Source: Natrinema sp046097095
GTDB lineage: Archaea > Halobacteriota > Halobacteria > Halobacteriales > Natrialbaceae
Assembly: GCF_046097095.1 (NCBI RefSeq)
Contig: NZ_CP175698.1
Location: 1,302,001-1,366,000, forward strand
Direction: 5' to 3'
DNA length: 64,000 nt
Shown: one piece after another, positions 1 to 8,470 of the stretch
How positions within the stretch are numbered: the stretch's first letter is position 1
Layout of the letters: each line of letters starts with the position of its first letter
Notes under the pieces: generated by a model
Databases searched by the model: none
What the model was told of the DNA's origin: nothing
What the model saw: only the letters and a program-made list of their open reading frames with translations
Translations under genes and position numbers: made by a program

Positions 1-1
1 C

Positions 2-226
2 CGAGATCATCTGGATCTCACAGATGGGAATCTCGCCTCACATGCAGAGAAACTTGAACAGGCAGGATACGTCGAGGACCGACGCGCGTGGGCTCAAAAT
101 GGCTTCGAAACGCGCTACCATATCACAAAGTCAGGGGTAACTGCATTCAAAACATACCTCCAAGAACTAAGCGGATTCGTAGACGAACACGAAACAGTGC
201 ATCGATCAAACGATGACGTGGGGTGA
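2..226 (+). CDS. Winged-helix transcriptional regulator, C-terminal part (runs off left edge)
   Basis: Only the last 74 codons are in the window; the frame is open from base 2 and ends at TGA 224-226. The protein carries the recognition helix and wing of the archaeal/bacterial winged-helix family (PF13601-like): a TDGNLASH helix, then EQAGYVE and a wing ending in TRYHITKSG, then a helix reaching the C-terminus. A full relative is encoded at 44446-44835, which shares the T(D/E)GNLASH core. These regulators usually sit beside membrane or ABC-2 exporter genes, which would lie to the left of this window. The start and the partner genes cannot be seen. Confidence 0.8.
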   Translation, partial: RDHLDLTDGNLASHAEKLEQAGYVEDRRAWAQNGFETRYHITKSGVTAFKTYLQELSGFVDEHETVHRSNDDVG

Positions 227-380
227 ATCTTACTGATCACCACGGGACTTCAACAGTATACCATTAGACGGTGTCACTTATTGTTGGTGGATAGAAACGA
301 AGACGTTACCAAAACGACTATCCTAACTCTCTGGTAGTTGTCAGAGACAACGTGCAGAATACACTTGCGGTGGTTCACCT

Positions 381-1565
381 ATGACACGACACGATGATCG
401 TGCCCATGAGAACCGATTTAAGACGCTCGCCGTCGGGTCGGCTGAGAACGCGACACACCCCAACGAGGGCGGAACGAGCGACGTCATCCCGCCGGTACAT
501 CTCTCGAGTACCTTCGAGTGGGCCAGCGGGGACGATGGTAACGAACACGACTACTCACGCGAGAGTAACCCAACGAGAGCGGCCCTTGAGGGGCAGTTAG
601 CCCGCCTCGAAGGTGGCGAACACGGGTTGGCGTTCGCCTCGGGGATGGCTGCCATCTCGACGACGATGCTGTCGCTCGTTCCACCGGGGGGTCACCTTGT
701 CTCGTCGGACTCCATCTATAGCGGAACCGAAAAACTGCTCACGGAATTCATCGCCGGGCATTTCGGTGTCAACGTTGAGTTCGTCGATGCCCACAACCCC
801 GAAAACGTCGCCGCGACAGTCGATTCAGATACCGACTTGGTCTGGACAGAGACGCCGACGAACCCGCTGATGCGGCTGTGCGACATCCGTTCGATAGCCA
901 ACATCGCCGATGACCACGGCATCCCGTTCGGGGTCGACAGCACTTTCGCGAGCCCGTACTTCCAGGCTCCACTCGAGTTGGGTGCCGACATCGTCGTTCA
1001 CAGCACCACCAAATACCTCAACGGACACTCCGACTCAATCGGCGGTGCCATCGTCACCGATGACGATGAGGTCTTTGAGAACCTGGCGTTTTCCCAGCGG
1101 ATCGGGCTCGGAAACATGCTTTCGCCGTTCGACTGCTACCTCGTCGCGCGAGGCATCAAGACGCTGCCGGCACGGATGGAACAACACGAGGAGAACGCGA
1201 TGGCGGTCGCTCGCCTCCTTGAGGACCACGACCACATCGCCCGCGTCTACTATCCAGGTCTCGAGAGTCACCCGCAACACGATCTCGCGGTCGAACAGAT
1301 GTCGGGATACAGCGGGATGCTTTCCTTCGAGTTCGACGGCTCACTAACCGAAACCGAGGCGTTCGTCAAAGGACTCAATGTATTCACTCCAGGGGCCAGT
1401 CTGGGTGGCGTTGAAAGCCTCGTTGAGGTACCGTCGCTGATGATCCCCGACGAGGTCAGCCACGGATCGGACACCGCGGACATTCCCGAGACCTTGGTCC
1501 GGCTATCGGTCGGCATCGAAGGTGTCGACGACCTCCGCGAGGACCTTCGGACGGCGCTGCCGTAA
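381..1565 (+). CDS. Trans-sulfuration family PLP enzyme (cystathionine gamma-synthase / gamma-lyase type)
   Basis: A 394-aa Cys/Met-metabolism PLP enzyme of normal length. The PLP lysine is K211 in the STTKYLNGHSD motif; the cofactor-phosphate region is FASGMAAIS near residue 90, and the Y-S-R-E-S-N-P-T-R stretch near residue 58 is the usual active-site arm from the neighbouring subunit. The C-terminal half keeps the SLGGVESL motif that binds substrate carboxylate. The family interconverts cystathionine, homocysteine, cysteine and methionine, or cleaves methionine. The sequence alone does not separate synthase from gamma-lyase. ATG follows a purine-poor leader, and no operon partner is seen. 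Confidence 0.88.
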   Translation: MTRHDDRAHENRFKTLAVGSAENATHPNEGGTSDVIPPVHLSSTFEWASGDDGNEHDYSRESNPTRAALEGQLARLEGGEHGLAFASGMAAISTTMLSLVPPGGHLVSSDSIYSGTEKLLTEFIAGHFGVNVEFVDAHNPENVAATVDSDTDLVWTETPTNPLMRLCDIRSIANIADDHGIPFGVDSTFASPYFQAPLELGADIVVHSTTKYLNGHSDSIGGAIVTDDDEVFENLAFSQRIGLGNMLSPFDCYLVARGIKTLPARMEQHEENAMAVARLLEDHDHIARVYYPGLESHPQHDLAVEQMSGYSGMLSFEFDGSLTETEAFVKGLNVFTPGASLGGVESLVEVPSLMIPDEVSHGSDTADIPETLVRLSVGIEGVDDLREDLRTALP

Positions 1566-1673
1566 GCGCGTCCCCTTCCTCCTGACTGCCCCGGTCTACA
1601 AACAGGGCGACCGACCATCGGTCGTGGCGGCCGTAAGCGAGAATGCAATCCAGGTCCGAACGAATAGGGAGGA

Positions 1674-2165
1674 CTATTCGAGCGGTTCGATTTTGTCGCC
1701 GGGACGAATCATCCCGCTTTCGAGGATGTCCGCTCGAAGCCCTCCCCGATGGGCTAATGCATCCAAGACGTCTTTTCCGGTGATGTGCTGTAGATACCCA
1801 CAGGGTTCACACAGTCGATCGCCCCGACAGATGGCTTCACCGACACGGAATCGCTCGCCGACGAGATGGTTGAGTGCGGTATCCCGCGTGACGATATTCC
1901 GCCGATGCTCGCCGGGAGCGAGTTTAATATCTGCTTCGCGCTCAAGTGCCTCGATGGATTCTTGCTCAATGAGTGTCAGATCGTAGCCAGCAGGGCGCTC
2001 TTCGTCCGGCTCCCACGTGACGAAGGTCCCAGTTTCGATTTCGCTGAAATATCTGTCACGCCGGAGGCCACTTCTAGCGACGGCCTTAACTTCACTGCGT
2101 TCGTTCATTTCGGCTTCGGCTTCAGGAGCAGTGAAGATGCGTTCGACAGTTTCTACACCCTTCAT
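1674..2165 (-). CDS. MOSC-domain protein
   Basis: About 163 aa from the internal ATG at 2165. The longer frame to 2219 adds 18 residues that do not look like the family, so I prefer the shorter start. It has the MOSC core: early VKAVARSGLRRDRYF, mid ESIEALERE, RRNIVTRDTALNHLVG, and a conserved cysteine in RGDRLCEPCGYL (MOSC domains are the sulfur-carrier C-terminal part of molybdenum-cofactor sulfurases). The close of the fold, HRGGLRADILESGMIRPGD, is intact. The substrate is unknown; stand-alone MOSC proteins handle Moco sulfur or N-hydroxylated compounds. Codon use is more A+T-rich than in genes to the right. Confidence 0.82.
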   Translation of the reverse strand: MKGVETVERIFTAPEAEAEMNERSEVKAVARSGLRRDRYFSEIETGTFVTWEPDEERPAGYDLTLIEQESIEALEREADIKLAPGEHRRNIVTRDTALNHLVGERFRVGEAICRGDRLCEPCGYLQHITGKDVLDALAHRGGLRADILESGMIRPGDKIEPLE

Positions 2166-2519
2166 ACCCTTAGCAATATTAGTACACGAGTAAATAGTTT
2201 TGTACGCGACTTCCAGCAAGTCGATTATTATTGGGCAGTATTTGACTACCGTGGAGAAAGCCGAACTTAAGACAAGATAGAAGGAATGATGTATTCATGT
2301 CCGAACATGACATCTTATGAGCGAAATGCAACTCCTCCGAATGATCCTCGTCACAACCGTGACCGAAACGAACTGTGTGTTCGGCACGGCTCTATCAACA
2401 GCAATGATATCTGATTGAAGTATCAGTGTTAGGTTTGTACATCTAGTTATCTACTAATCCATCGTGTAATTGTATGAAATGAGCGCCGTGAGAAGACATC
2501 TACGACACCCACACTAATG
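2166..2519. other. Intergenic, A+T-rich, no gene seen
   Basis: These 354 bases are clearly richer in A+T than the genes from 2.5 kb onward. All six frames are broken by stops and I see no tRNA, terminator hairpin or repeat. It marks the end of the compositionally different left edge, and probably holds the promoter of the MOSC gene. Confidence 0.5.
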
Positions 2520-3410
2520 CTATCGATCGCCGACTTGGAGCGCCGCGTCGACGGCGTCGCCGATCGCTTCCGTCCCCGCGTCGTCGACAGGAACGAGCGG
2601 CGGGCGGACCTCGTCGGCGGGGACGACGCCGCGGTGAGCCAGGGCCGCCTTCGTCGCTGGAGCGAAGTCGTGGGTCGTACACGCCTCGAACAGCGGCGAA
2701 ATCGCGTCGCGTTGTAGCTCGCGGCCGCGTTCGGCTTCGGCTCGCTCGAGCGCCTCGCACAGTACGTCGGGGACGACGTTCGACAGCGCGTTGATCCCGC
2801 CGTCGGCACCCATCCGCAAGGCGGGAACCAGCAGCGCGTCGTACCCCTGCAGGCACAGGAAGTCGTCGGGGGTCTCGCGGAGCACCGAGAGGAAGTACGC
2901 GAGGTCGCCGCTCGAGTCTTTCAGCCCAAGGGCCGCCTCGTGCTCCGCGACGGCGGCCACGGTTTCGGGTTCGATGCGCTGGCCCGTACACTGCGGGATG
3001 TTGTACAGCAAGACGGGCAGCGAGGCGTCGTCGAGGACGGCCTCGAGGAACCGCCGGTTGCCCGCGGGCGCGTTCGCAGTGGTGAAGTAGGGCGCGACGA
3101 TCGCGGCGGCGTCGGCCCCCGCATCGGCGGCGCGGTCGATGGCCGCGACCGTCTCCCCGACGCTCGTGGCGGCGGCTCCGGCGACGACGGGGACGTCGGC
3201 GCGCTCGACGGTAGCCGCGACGACGCGCCGGCGTTCGTCGGGCGTCAGACTCGGGAATTCGCCAGTCGTCCCACAGGGGAAGACGGCGTCGACCCCGCCC
3301 GCTTGTACGTGTGCGAGCAGGTCGGCGAGTGCCGACTCGTCGATCGAACCATCGTCGAACGGCGTCACCGTCGGACAGGTGATACCCCGAAGCGCGTCTC
3401 GGATGTCCAT
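2520..3410 (-). CDS. DHDPS/NAL-family aldolase (dihydrodipicolinate synthase-like or KDG aldolase)
   Basis: A 296-aa TIM-barrel class I aldolase. It has the GTTGE substrate carboxylate-binding motif at 47-51, the catalytic tyrosine Y136 in LLYNIP, and the Schiff-base lysine K164 in LGLKDSSGD. The family condenses or cleaves pyruvate with an aldehyde: lysine synthesis (DapA), keto-deoxy-gluconate cleavage, or others. Haloarchaea have several paralogues, including the KDG aldolase of the semi-phosphorylative Entner-Doudoroff pathway. No neighbouring lysine or sugar-acid gene decides the substrate here. The start is an ATG with a short intergenic region to the divergent gene at 3516. Confidence 0.88.
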   Translation of the reverse strand: MDIRDALRGITCPTVTPFDDGSIDESALADLLAHVQAGGVDAVFPCGTTGEFPSLTPDERRRVVAATVERADVPVVAGAAATSVGETVAAIDRAADAGADAAAIVAPYFTTANAPAGNRRFLEAVLDDASLPVLLYNIPQCTGQRIEPETVAAVAEHEAALGLKDSSGDLAYFLSVLRETPDDFLCLQGYDALLVPALRMGADGGINALSNVVPDVLCEALERAEAERGRELQRDAISPLFEACTTHDFAPATKAALAHRGVVPADEVRPPLVPVDDAGTEAIGDAVDAALQVGDR

Positions 3411-3515
3411 GCTCGAGAGTCAGTTCGATTCGTCAAAGTCGTTGCCGTCGGGCGGGCGGGGCAACCGCCGGTGACGGCCAACAGTATATGTGCCCGGCGG
3501 CCAAACGGTGTGGCA

Positions 3516-3827
3516 ATGGCGGATCGGCGTCGACTCGAGCGCCTCCTGCGTACGACGCTGCAGGGCGCGGGCGAGCAGTTCGAAGAGCTTCGCAGATCGA
3601 CCGACGAACAACTCACGGAGGCTCGTGACTCCTACGAGGTGGCGAAAAACGCCCGCAGCCTCCCCTCGGACGAGGCGGGCCGGGCGAAGATCGTCTGCCG
3701 GCGCTACGCCGAGCAGCGCGCGGCGAAGTTAGACGAGAAGTACCGACCGGCGTGTTACGAGGCCGGCCATCCCGACTGCGAGGGGTGTACAGAGGACGTC
3801 CGCAAAGGCCGGATCGAAACCTGGTGA
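3516..3827 (+). CDS. Small conserved haloarchaeal protein, cysteine-bearing
   Basis: 103 aa from ATG 3516; the longer open frame upstream is antisense to the aldolase and is not used. The N-terminal two thirds are charged and helical (LERLLRTTLQGAGEQFEELRR), and the C-terminus holds CYEAGHPDCEGCTEDV, with cysteines at 80, 88 and 91 that could bind a metal together with C61. It ends one base before the ATG of the guanylyltransferase gene, so the two are probably co-transcribed. I recognise it as a haloarchaeal conserved type but know no function. Confidence 0.75.
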   Translation: MADRRRLERLLRTTLQGAGEQFEELRRSTDEQLTEARDSYEVAKNARSLPSDEAGRAKIVCRRYAEQRAAKLDEKYRPACYEAGHPDCEGCTEDVRKGRIETW

Positions 3828-3828
3828 C

Positions 3829-4917
3829 ATGGACCGGCCAATCGTTGCCTGCGTCCTCGCCGGCGGTATCGGCAGCCGGCTCTATCCCGCGAGCCGGAGT
3901 GACCGCCCAAAACAGTTCCTCGCGTTCGGCGGCGAGCAGTCGCTGCTCTCTCGAACGCTCGATCGGACGGCCTTCGCCGACGAGCGCTACGTCCTGACCC
4001 GCGAGGAGTTTGCCGACGAGATCCGCGAGCATGCACCCGAGGCGGGTGCGCTCGTCGAACCCGCCGGCAGGGACACCGGCCCGGCGCTGGTCTACGCCGC
4101 CTGGCGGCTCCGCGACCGATTTGACGCCGAGCCGGTGCTGTGCTGTCTGCCCAGCGACCACCACGTCGCCGACGACGCCGCGTTCGCGACGCGCCTCGAG
4201 CGGGCCGCTGAGGTCGCCGTCGAGACGGACGGACTCGTCACGCTGGGCGTCGAGCCGACGCGTCCGGCGACGGGATACGGCTATATCGTTCCTGAGAGCG
4301 ACGGGACCGAGCCCGCGGGCGTCGAGACCGCTCTCGAGGCCGGTGACGACGGCCTCGGAGCCGACGACTACGCCGCGGTCGACCGCTTCACCGAGAAACC
4401 CGACCGCGAGGACGCAGAGCACGTCATCGAAGGCGGGGCGTACTGGAACGCCGGCATCTTCGCCTGGACGCCGAGCGCCCTCCTCCGCGAGGCGCGCGAC
4501 TCGCCGCTTGCGCCGTTGGTCGACGCGCTCGAGGACGGCGAGCCCGGTCGAGGGTTCGACGCGGTCGACGCCGTCAGCGTCGACTATGCGATCATGGAAC
4601 GGGCGAGCGACGTCTTCGTGACACCGTTGTCGGTCGGCTGGGACGACCTCGGCACGTGGGACGCCGTCGGGCGCGTGCTCGCGGCCGACGACGGGGCCGG
4701 AGGCGACGAGAGTGCGAACGCGACCGTCGCCGGCGACACGCTGTCGATCGACGCCGAACATAACGTCGTCGCTGCGCCCGACGCCCGCGTCTCCCTGCTC
4801 GAGGTGGACGACCTGATCGTCGCGGCGTTCGACGACCGAATTCTCGTCGCCCCTCGCGGGGCGTCCCAGCGGGTGCGGACGATCGTCGATCGGCTGCGCG
4901 AGCGCGACGCGTTCTGA
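3829..4917 (+). CDS. Mannose-1-phosphate guanylyltransferase-type sugar nucleotidyltransferase
   Basis: 362 aa. The N-terminal nucleotide-binding signature is AGGIGSRLYPASRSDRPKQF (residues 11-30), the pyrophosphorylase pattern with catalytic R17 and K28. Further motifs of the GDP-mannose pyrophosphorylase group follow: ALVEPAGRDTGPAL, LPSDHHV, the PATGYGYI loop, FTEKPD, YWNAGIFAW, and VDYAIMER before a WDDLGTWD motif. It makes NDP-mannose (probably GDP-mannose) from mannose-1-P for S-layer N-glycans or exopolysaccharide. It has the catalytic domain plus a short beta-helix-like tail, and no fused isomerase domain. Transcribed with the small gene just upstream. Confidence 0.88.
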   Translation: MDRPIVACVLAGGIGSRLYPASRSDRPKQFLAFGGEQSLLSRTLDRTAFADERYVLTREEFADEIREHAPEAGALVEPAGRDTGPALVYAAWRLRDRFDAEPVLCCLPSDHHVADDAAFATRLERAAEVAVETDGLVTLGVEPTRPATGYGYIVPESDGTEPAGVETALEAGDDGLGADDYAAVDRFTEKPDREDAEHVIEGGAYWNAGIFAWTPSALLREARDSPLAPLVDALEDGEPGRGFDAVDAVSVDYAIMERASDVFVTPLSVGWDDLGTWDAVGRVLAADDGAGGDESANATVAGDTLSIDAEHNVVAAPDARVSLLEVDDLIVAAFDDRILVAPRGASQRVRTIVDRLRERDAF

Positions 4918-5031
4918 GCGGTGGCGAATCGAAACGCAGCGTCAGTCAGCCGAGCCGTGACGACGTGTCGGTAGCGTCGTCGGGCGACTACACCGCCCGG
5001 ATGATGACCGCCAGCGCGGTCGATGTGACGT

Positions 5032-5271
5032 TCACTCCTCGGCGGCGTCGTCCACCGTCACGACTCGTTTGACCTCCCGCCGCTGCCCGTCTTCGTAGAT
5101 ATAGGTCGTCCCCTCGTCCTCGTCGCGCGTCCGCCGATGGCTCCCATCGCAGAACGGAAACGACTCCGAGAGTCCGCACTGACAGACCGCAACGTCGCCT
5201 TTCTCGTCGTCGAGATCCGAGGGATCGAGCTTCCGCGGGCCCCGCTCCTCGAGTTCGACCAATCGTGTCAT
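5032..5271 (-). CDS. CDGSH iron-sulfur domain protein
   Basis: 79 aa with one canonical CDGSH motif: C30-x-C32-x2-S-x3-P-x-C41-D-G-S-H45, the three-cysteine one-histidine ligand set of a redox-active 2Fe-2S cluster as in mitoNEET. The rest is acidic and contains no membrane anchor, so it is a cytoplasmic soluble form. Single-motif archaeal versions are common. The role (electron or cluster transfer) is not settled. No operon; it converges with the nucleotidyltransferase gene. Confidence 0.9.
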   Translation of the reverse strand: MTRLVELEERGPRKLDPSDLDDEKGDVAVCQCGLSESFPFCDGSHRRTRDEDEGTTYIYEDGQRREVKRVVTVDDAAEE

Positions 5272-5420
5272 CGGTCACGTCTCCGGTCGCCGCCGTCAAA
5301 ACGCTTCGCTCGCGCCACACCGTTCGATCGCTCCAATCACGTGTGGTGTTGTCACCCCACACCAGTTCGGGAACGACAAGGTTCTTGGTACCGGTCTCGG
5401 ATATCCGAGTAGACACAGTT

Positions 5421-5714
5421 ATGTCGTCCTCCGCCGCCGTGATGCCGACCGCGATCGCTCTCGCGGTCGTCAAAACGCTCGTGCTCATCGTCGGCGGGGT
5501 GATCACCTTCTTTGCGTACAAAGCCTACCGGCGAACCCGGCAACCGGCCCTCGGCTATCTCTCGCTTGGGTTTGGCCTCGTCACGCTCGGGCTGGTACTC
5601 GCCGGGATGTCGTACGAACTGCTCGCGGTCCCGTTGATGACCGGTATTCTCCTCGAGAGCCTGCTGGTGCTGGCCGGCTTCCTCGTGATCGCACACTCGC
5701 TGTACGTTTCATAG
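5421..5714 (+). CDS. Small haloarchaeal membrane protein, three predicted helices
   Basis: 97 aa from ATG 5421. The upstream extension of the frame is antisense to the CDGSH gene and has no matching features. Three hydrophobic segments can be seen: residues ~7-27 (ALAVVKTLVLIVGGVITFFAY), ~40-60 and ~66-93. A basic loop KAYRRTRQPA follows helix 1, suggesting that loop is cytoplasmic. The pattern matches a conserved haloarchaeal family often found beside wHTH regulators, but here no regulator is adjacent. Function unknown. Confidence 0.75.
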   Translation: MSSSAAVMPTAIALAVVKTLVLIVGGVITFFAYKAYRRTRQPALGYLSLGFGLVTLGLVLAGMSYELLAVPLMTGILLESLLVLAGFLVIAHSLYVS

Positions 5715-6105
5715 GCGCGCCTCGTCCGTCACCGTCGCGATACCGTTCGCGCGAGGGCAGTCTCATCTCGAACCGGTTGACGTCGGTTCCCGGTTGGACC
5801 CAAATATATTTGGAGACAGCCGTATCGGTGCCCTGTTCATACAAATGAATACGGCAGGGACAGGCAACACTGAACCATGGAGTTCCGTTCGCCCTGCCGT
5901 CGTACCCCCACCCCCACCCCCTTCCTTCCTCTCCGACCCGACGAGGGACCCGAAAGGTAATGGCCGGACACGCGGCCGGACCACATAGACGTAAGTGGAC
6001 CCCGTCCCCAGTGGGCCGCATGAACGCCAAATTCGAACGCACGAACTCACGTCGCGGTCCCGTCTCGAGTCGTCGGTTCCGACCGATATCAGCGAGTGAT
6101 CACCG
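5715..6105. other. Intergenic region with palindrome, hairpin and C-run tract
   Basis: 391 bases with no convincing gene. It holds a perfect 14-bp palindrome (5800-5813), a possible hairpin with TTCAT/ATGAA arms at 5836-5849 inside a wider GCCGTAT (5819-5825) / ATACGGC (5849-5855) inverted repeat, and three runs of five C separated by single A at 5905-5921. It lies upstream of the FAD oxidoreductase gene and may be its control region. A 28-codon frame starting at 6020 runs into the start of that gene but has no support. Confidence 0.5.
5800..5813. promoter_or_regulatory. Perfect palindrome CCAAATATATTTGG
   Basis: Fourteen bases, fully self-complementary, with a TATA-like A+T core inside high-G+C non-coding DNA. 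It could be a promoter core plus operator. The nearest downstream gene is the FAD oxidoreductase, about 290 bases away, so the target is uncertain. Confidence 0.4.
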
Positions 6106-7296
6106 ATGAGCGGCGCCGACGACCCCGAACTGGCCGTCGGCGCAGACGCGTTCACGCGAGATGGTGCGGGTCTCGAGGTGGCGGTCGTCGGCGCGGGTGC
6201 CGTCGGCGCGACCGCGGCCTACGATCTGGCCCGCGAGGGTGCGGACGTGACCCTCTACGACCGCGGGACCGTCGCGAGCGGCGCGACCGGTCGGGCGGCG
6301 GGGATCTGTTACGACGCGTTCGCGGACGGACTGGACGCCGAACTCGCGAGCGATGCGATCGAGCGCTTCCGCGCGCTGTCGGGCGACGACACCTTCCCGT
6401 TTGTCGAGTGTCCCTACGTCTGGCTCGCCCGTGAGGGCGACGACGAAGGGGCCGACGCCATCCGCACACAGGTCGCGCGGATGCAGGACAACGACGTCGT
6501 CGCCTTCGAAATGGACGCCGCTACGCTTGCGGACCGCTTCCCTGCCCTGCGAACCGACGACATCGCGGTCGCGGGGATCGCCGGCGCGGCGGGCTACGCC
6601 GATCCGAGCGCGTACGCGGCCTGTCTCGCGGCCGCGGCCACCGGTGCCGGGGCGACCCTCGAGACCGAGACGCCGGTCGAGATTCGAACCGACCCGGCGC
6701 GGGTGGTCCGTCCGGACGGCGAGACCAGCGAGGTCGACGCGGTGCTCGTGGCCGCGGGTGCACACACGAAGGAATTGCTCGCGAACGCCGGGATCTCCCT
6801 CGCGATGAAACCCTACCGGGTGCAAGCGCTCGTCGCGAGTGGCGAGCTCGCAGAGCCGATGTGCTACGATGCGACCGGCGACTTCTACCTACGGCCCCAC
6901 GCGGATGGCCTTCTCGCGGGCGATGGCACCGAGAACCGCGAGGCCGATCCAGACGCGTACGACCGCGAGGCCGACGACGGGTTCGCCGACGATCTCAGCG
7001 AACGGGTCGCACACCGCATACCGGCCGTCGCAGACGGGGACGCAACCCTCGAGCAGGCGTGGGCCGGACTCTGTACCGCGACGCCGGACCGCGATCCGCT
7101 AGTCGGAGAATGTGCGGACGGACTCTACGTCGCGACCGGGTTTCAGGGCCACGGCTTCATGCGTGCGCCGGCGATCGGAGAGCGGATCGCGGCAGAACTC
7201 TTAGGCGGGTCGGGGATCGACGCGTTCGATCCGACGCGGTTCGACGGCGACGAGGCGTTCGAGATCGGATCAGGGATGGCGATCGACCCGGACTGA
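6106..7296 (+). CDS. FAD-dependent oxidoreductase, D-amino-acid oxidase/sarcosine oxidase (DAO) family
   Basis: 396 aa. The dinucleotide-binding GAGAVG glycine motif is at residues 29-34 after a 23-residue acidic lead, followed by the acidic ribose-binding end of strand 2 (VTLYDR) and the DAO-type SGATGRAAG stretch. Late in the protein, GLCTATPDRDPLVG and YVATGFQGHGFMRAP form the FAD C-terminal motif of the glycine/sarcosine oxidase group. It oxidises an amine or 2-hydroxy acid; the substrate cannot be read. No CxxC or second domain. It stands alone, convergent with the Hsp20 gene. Confidence 0.85.
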   Translation: MSGADDPELAVGADAFTRDGAGLEVAVVGAGAVGATAAYDLAREGADVTLYDRGTVASGATGRAAGICYDAFADGLDAELASDAIERFRALSGDDTFPFVECPYVWLAREGDDEGADAIRTQVARMQDNDVVAFEMDAATLADRFPALRTDDIAVAGIAGAAGYADPSAYAACLAAAATGAGATLETETPVEIRTDPARVVRPDGETSEVDAVLVAAGAHTKELLANAGISLAMKPYRVQALVASGELAEPMCYDATGDFYLRPHADGLLAGDGTENREADPDAYDREADDGFADDLSERVAHRIPAVADGDATLEQAWAGLCTATPDRDPLVGECADGLYVATGFQGHGFMRAPAIGERIAAELLGGSGIDAFDPTRFDGDEAFEIGSGMAIDPD

Positions 7297-7297
7297 A

Positions 7298-7780
7298 TTA
7301 GTCATCGACGGCGACGGGCTCCGTCTCCGCGCTTGCGTCCGACGTCGACTCGTCGCGCTCGTCGAGAGCGGTCGCAGCGTCGGTCGTCTCGACGCCGCCA
7401 ACCGCGGAATCCTTCGGGATTTCGACCGTCAGCGTGCCCGTTTCGGAGAGTTTCGCCGTGCCGGCGTCCGGGTCGACAACCGCGTCGGCAGGCAACTCGG
7501 CCTCGCCGCTCAGCCCCATCCCGCGGCCGGGGAACCGCATCTCGTACCCCTCGTGAAACTGGCGGAACCGATCGATCCTGATCTTGACGGTGCCCTCGAG
7601 GTAGCGGACCTCCACGTCGTCCGGTTCGGCACCGGGTGCATCGAAGACGACGCGATAGGAATCGCCGTCCTCGAGGATGTCGACGGGGAGCGAGCGGTGA
7701 CGCTGGACACGGCCGTTCGCCCGTCCGACCTGACGGTACAACGCGCTGCCGAGCGATTTACCGAGGTCCGTAAGCGTCAC
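7298..7780 (-). CDS. Hsp20/alpha-crystallin family small heat-shock protein
   Basis: 160 aa from a GTG start (7780), which gives the usual short leader before the alpha-crystallin core. The core runs ~30-125: LPVDILEDGDSYRVVFDAPGAEPDDVEVRYLEG at its start and the conserved strand GTLTVEIPK at its end; RFPGRGMGL resembles the R-x-F-x-L/P region. The C-terminal ~35 residues are acidic and disordered, with no clear IxI motif. It acts as an ATP-independent holdase in the cytoplasm. Several Hsp20 paralogues per genome are normal in haloarchaea. Confidence 0.88.
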   Translation of the reverse strand: MTLTDLGKSLGSALYRQVGRANGRVQRHRSLPVDILEDGDSYRVVFDAPGAEPDDVEVRYLEGTVKIRIDRFRQFHEGYEMRFPGRGMGLSGEAELPADAVVDPDAGTAKLSETGTLTVEIPKDSAVGGVETTDAATALDERDESTSDASAETEPVAVDD

Positions 7781-7985
7781 GGACGGTCACCTCGGACGGG
7801 GCGTTCGAGGCCGGGAGCGGTCACAGGGATCGAGGGAAGGGCATGGCAGTACATGACAGAGAGGACTCTATCGAAAGCTACAACGGCCGCGTTCATATCC
7901 CTTTTGGCGCTATCAAAAGAAACGTCAGACAACGGTCGCCGCGAGCCGACTGACCCTGTCGGTCCGGGCTGTCGCGATCGCCCGG

Positions 7986-8144
7986 TCAGAGCTCCACCCG
8001 CTCGAGACAGTCGGTGCCGCCACAGACCGGACACGATAGCCCCGAGACGTCGAAGTCGTCGGGCACGTCGTACGTGTAGTGGTTCTCGAACAGATCGAGA
8101 AAGCAGTCATCGTCGGTGCACACGATCTCTTCCGTCGGAGGCAT
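7986..8144 (-). CDS. Small zinc-ribbon-like protein (52 aa)
   Basis: Start at ATG 8144; the frame continues upstream but the extension is Arg-rich and unlike the rest. The protein is acidic with two cysteine pairs, C-T-D-D-D-C near residues 9-14 and C-P-V-C-G-G-T-D-C near 38-46, which fit one zinc site. Such short acidic zinc proteins are common and conserved in haloarchaea, and their function is unknown. It lies upstream of, and divergent from, the radical SAM gene. Confidence 0.7.
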   Translation of the reverse strand: MPPTEEIVCTDDDCFLDLFENHYTYDVPDDFDVSGLSCPVCGGTDCLERVEL

Positions 8145-8470
8145 ACGCGATAGTAGCGTCACGACGACCATCAACGTCGGGGTTGCGGCACTAAAGCGGC
8201 GTCGAGTCGTGCGATAGTACCGAACGAGCGGCGGAAATCGGCGGATCGACCGTCGGCACGGCACACGCTGGCGACGTATCTGGACACCAGCGACGGCGTG
8301 TCGGCGAAGGCGTGCGAGGTCGAGCGACCGAAGCGAGCGAGTCAGGCGCAGAGGGCACAGCTTCGGACGACTCGAGCGGAACTGGAAGGGACGCCTCGGC
8401 GGGCTCGCGGGCCGTCGAGGCGGGACTTCGTGTAGTCACCGTTTTAGCCCTCGAGTCGCTATCGGAAGCT

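Noticed and set aside
3613..4761. 382-codon minus-strand frame opposite the guanylyltransferase gene
   Set aside because: Arg/Asp/Gly-rich shadow of a real gene with strong family motifs on the other strand.
6020..6108. Short leader ORF overlapping the oxidoreductase start
   Set aside because: Arg/Ser-rich, no family likeness, typical chance frame.
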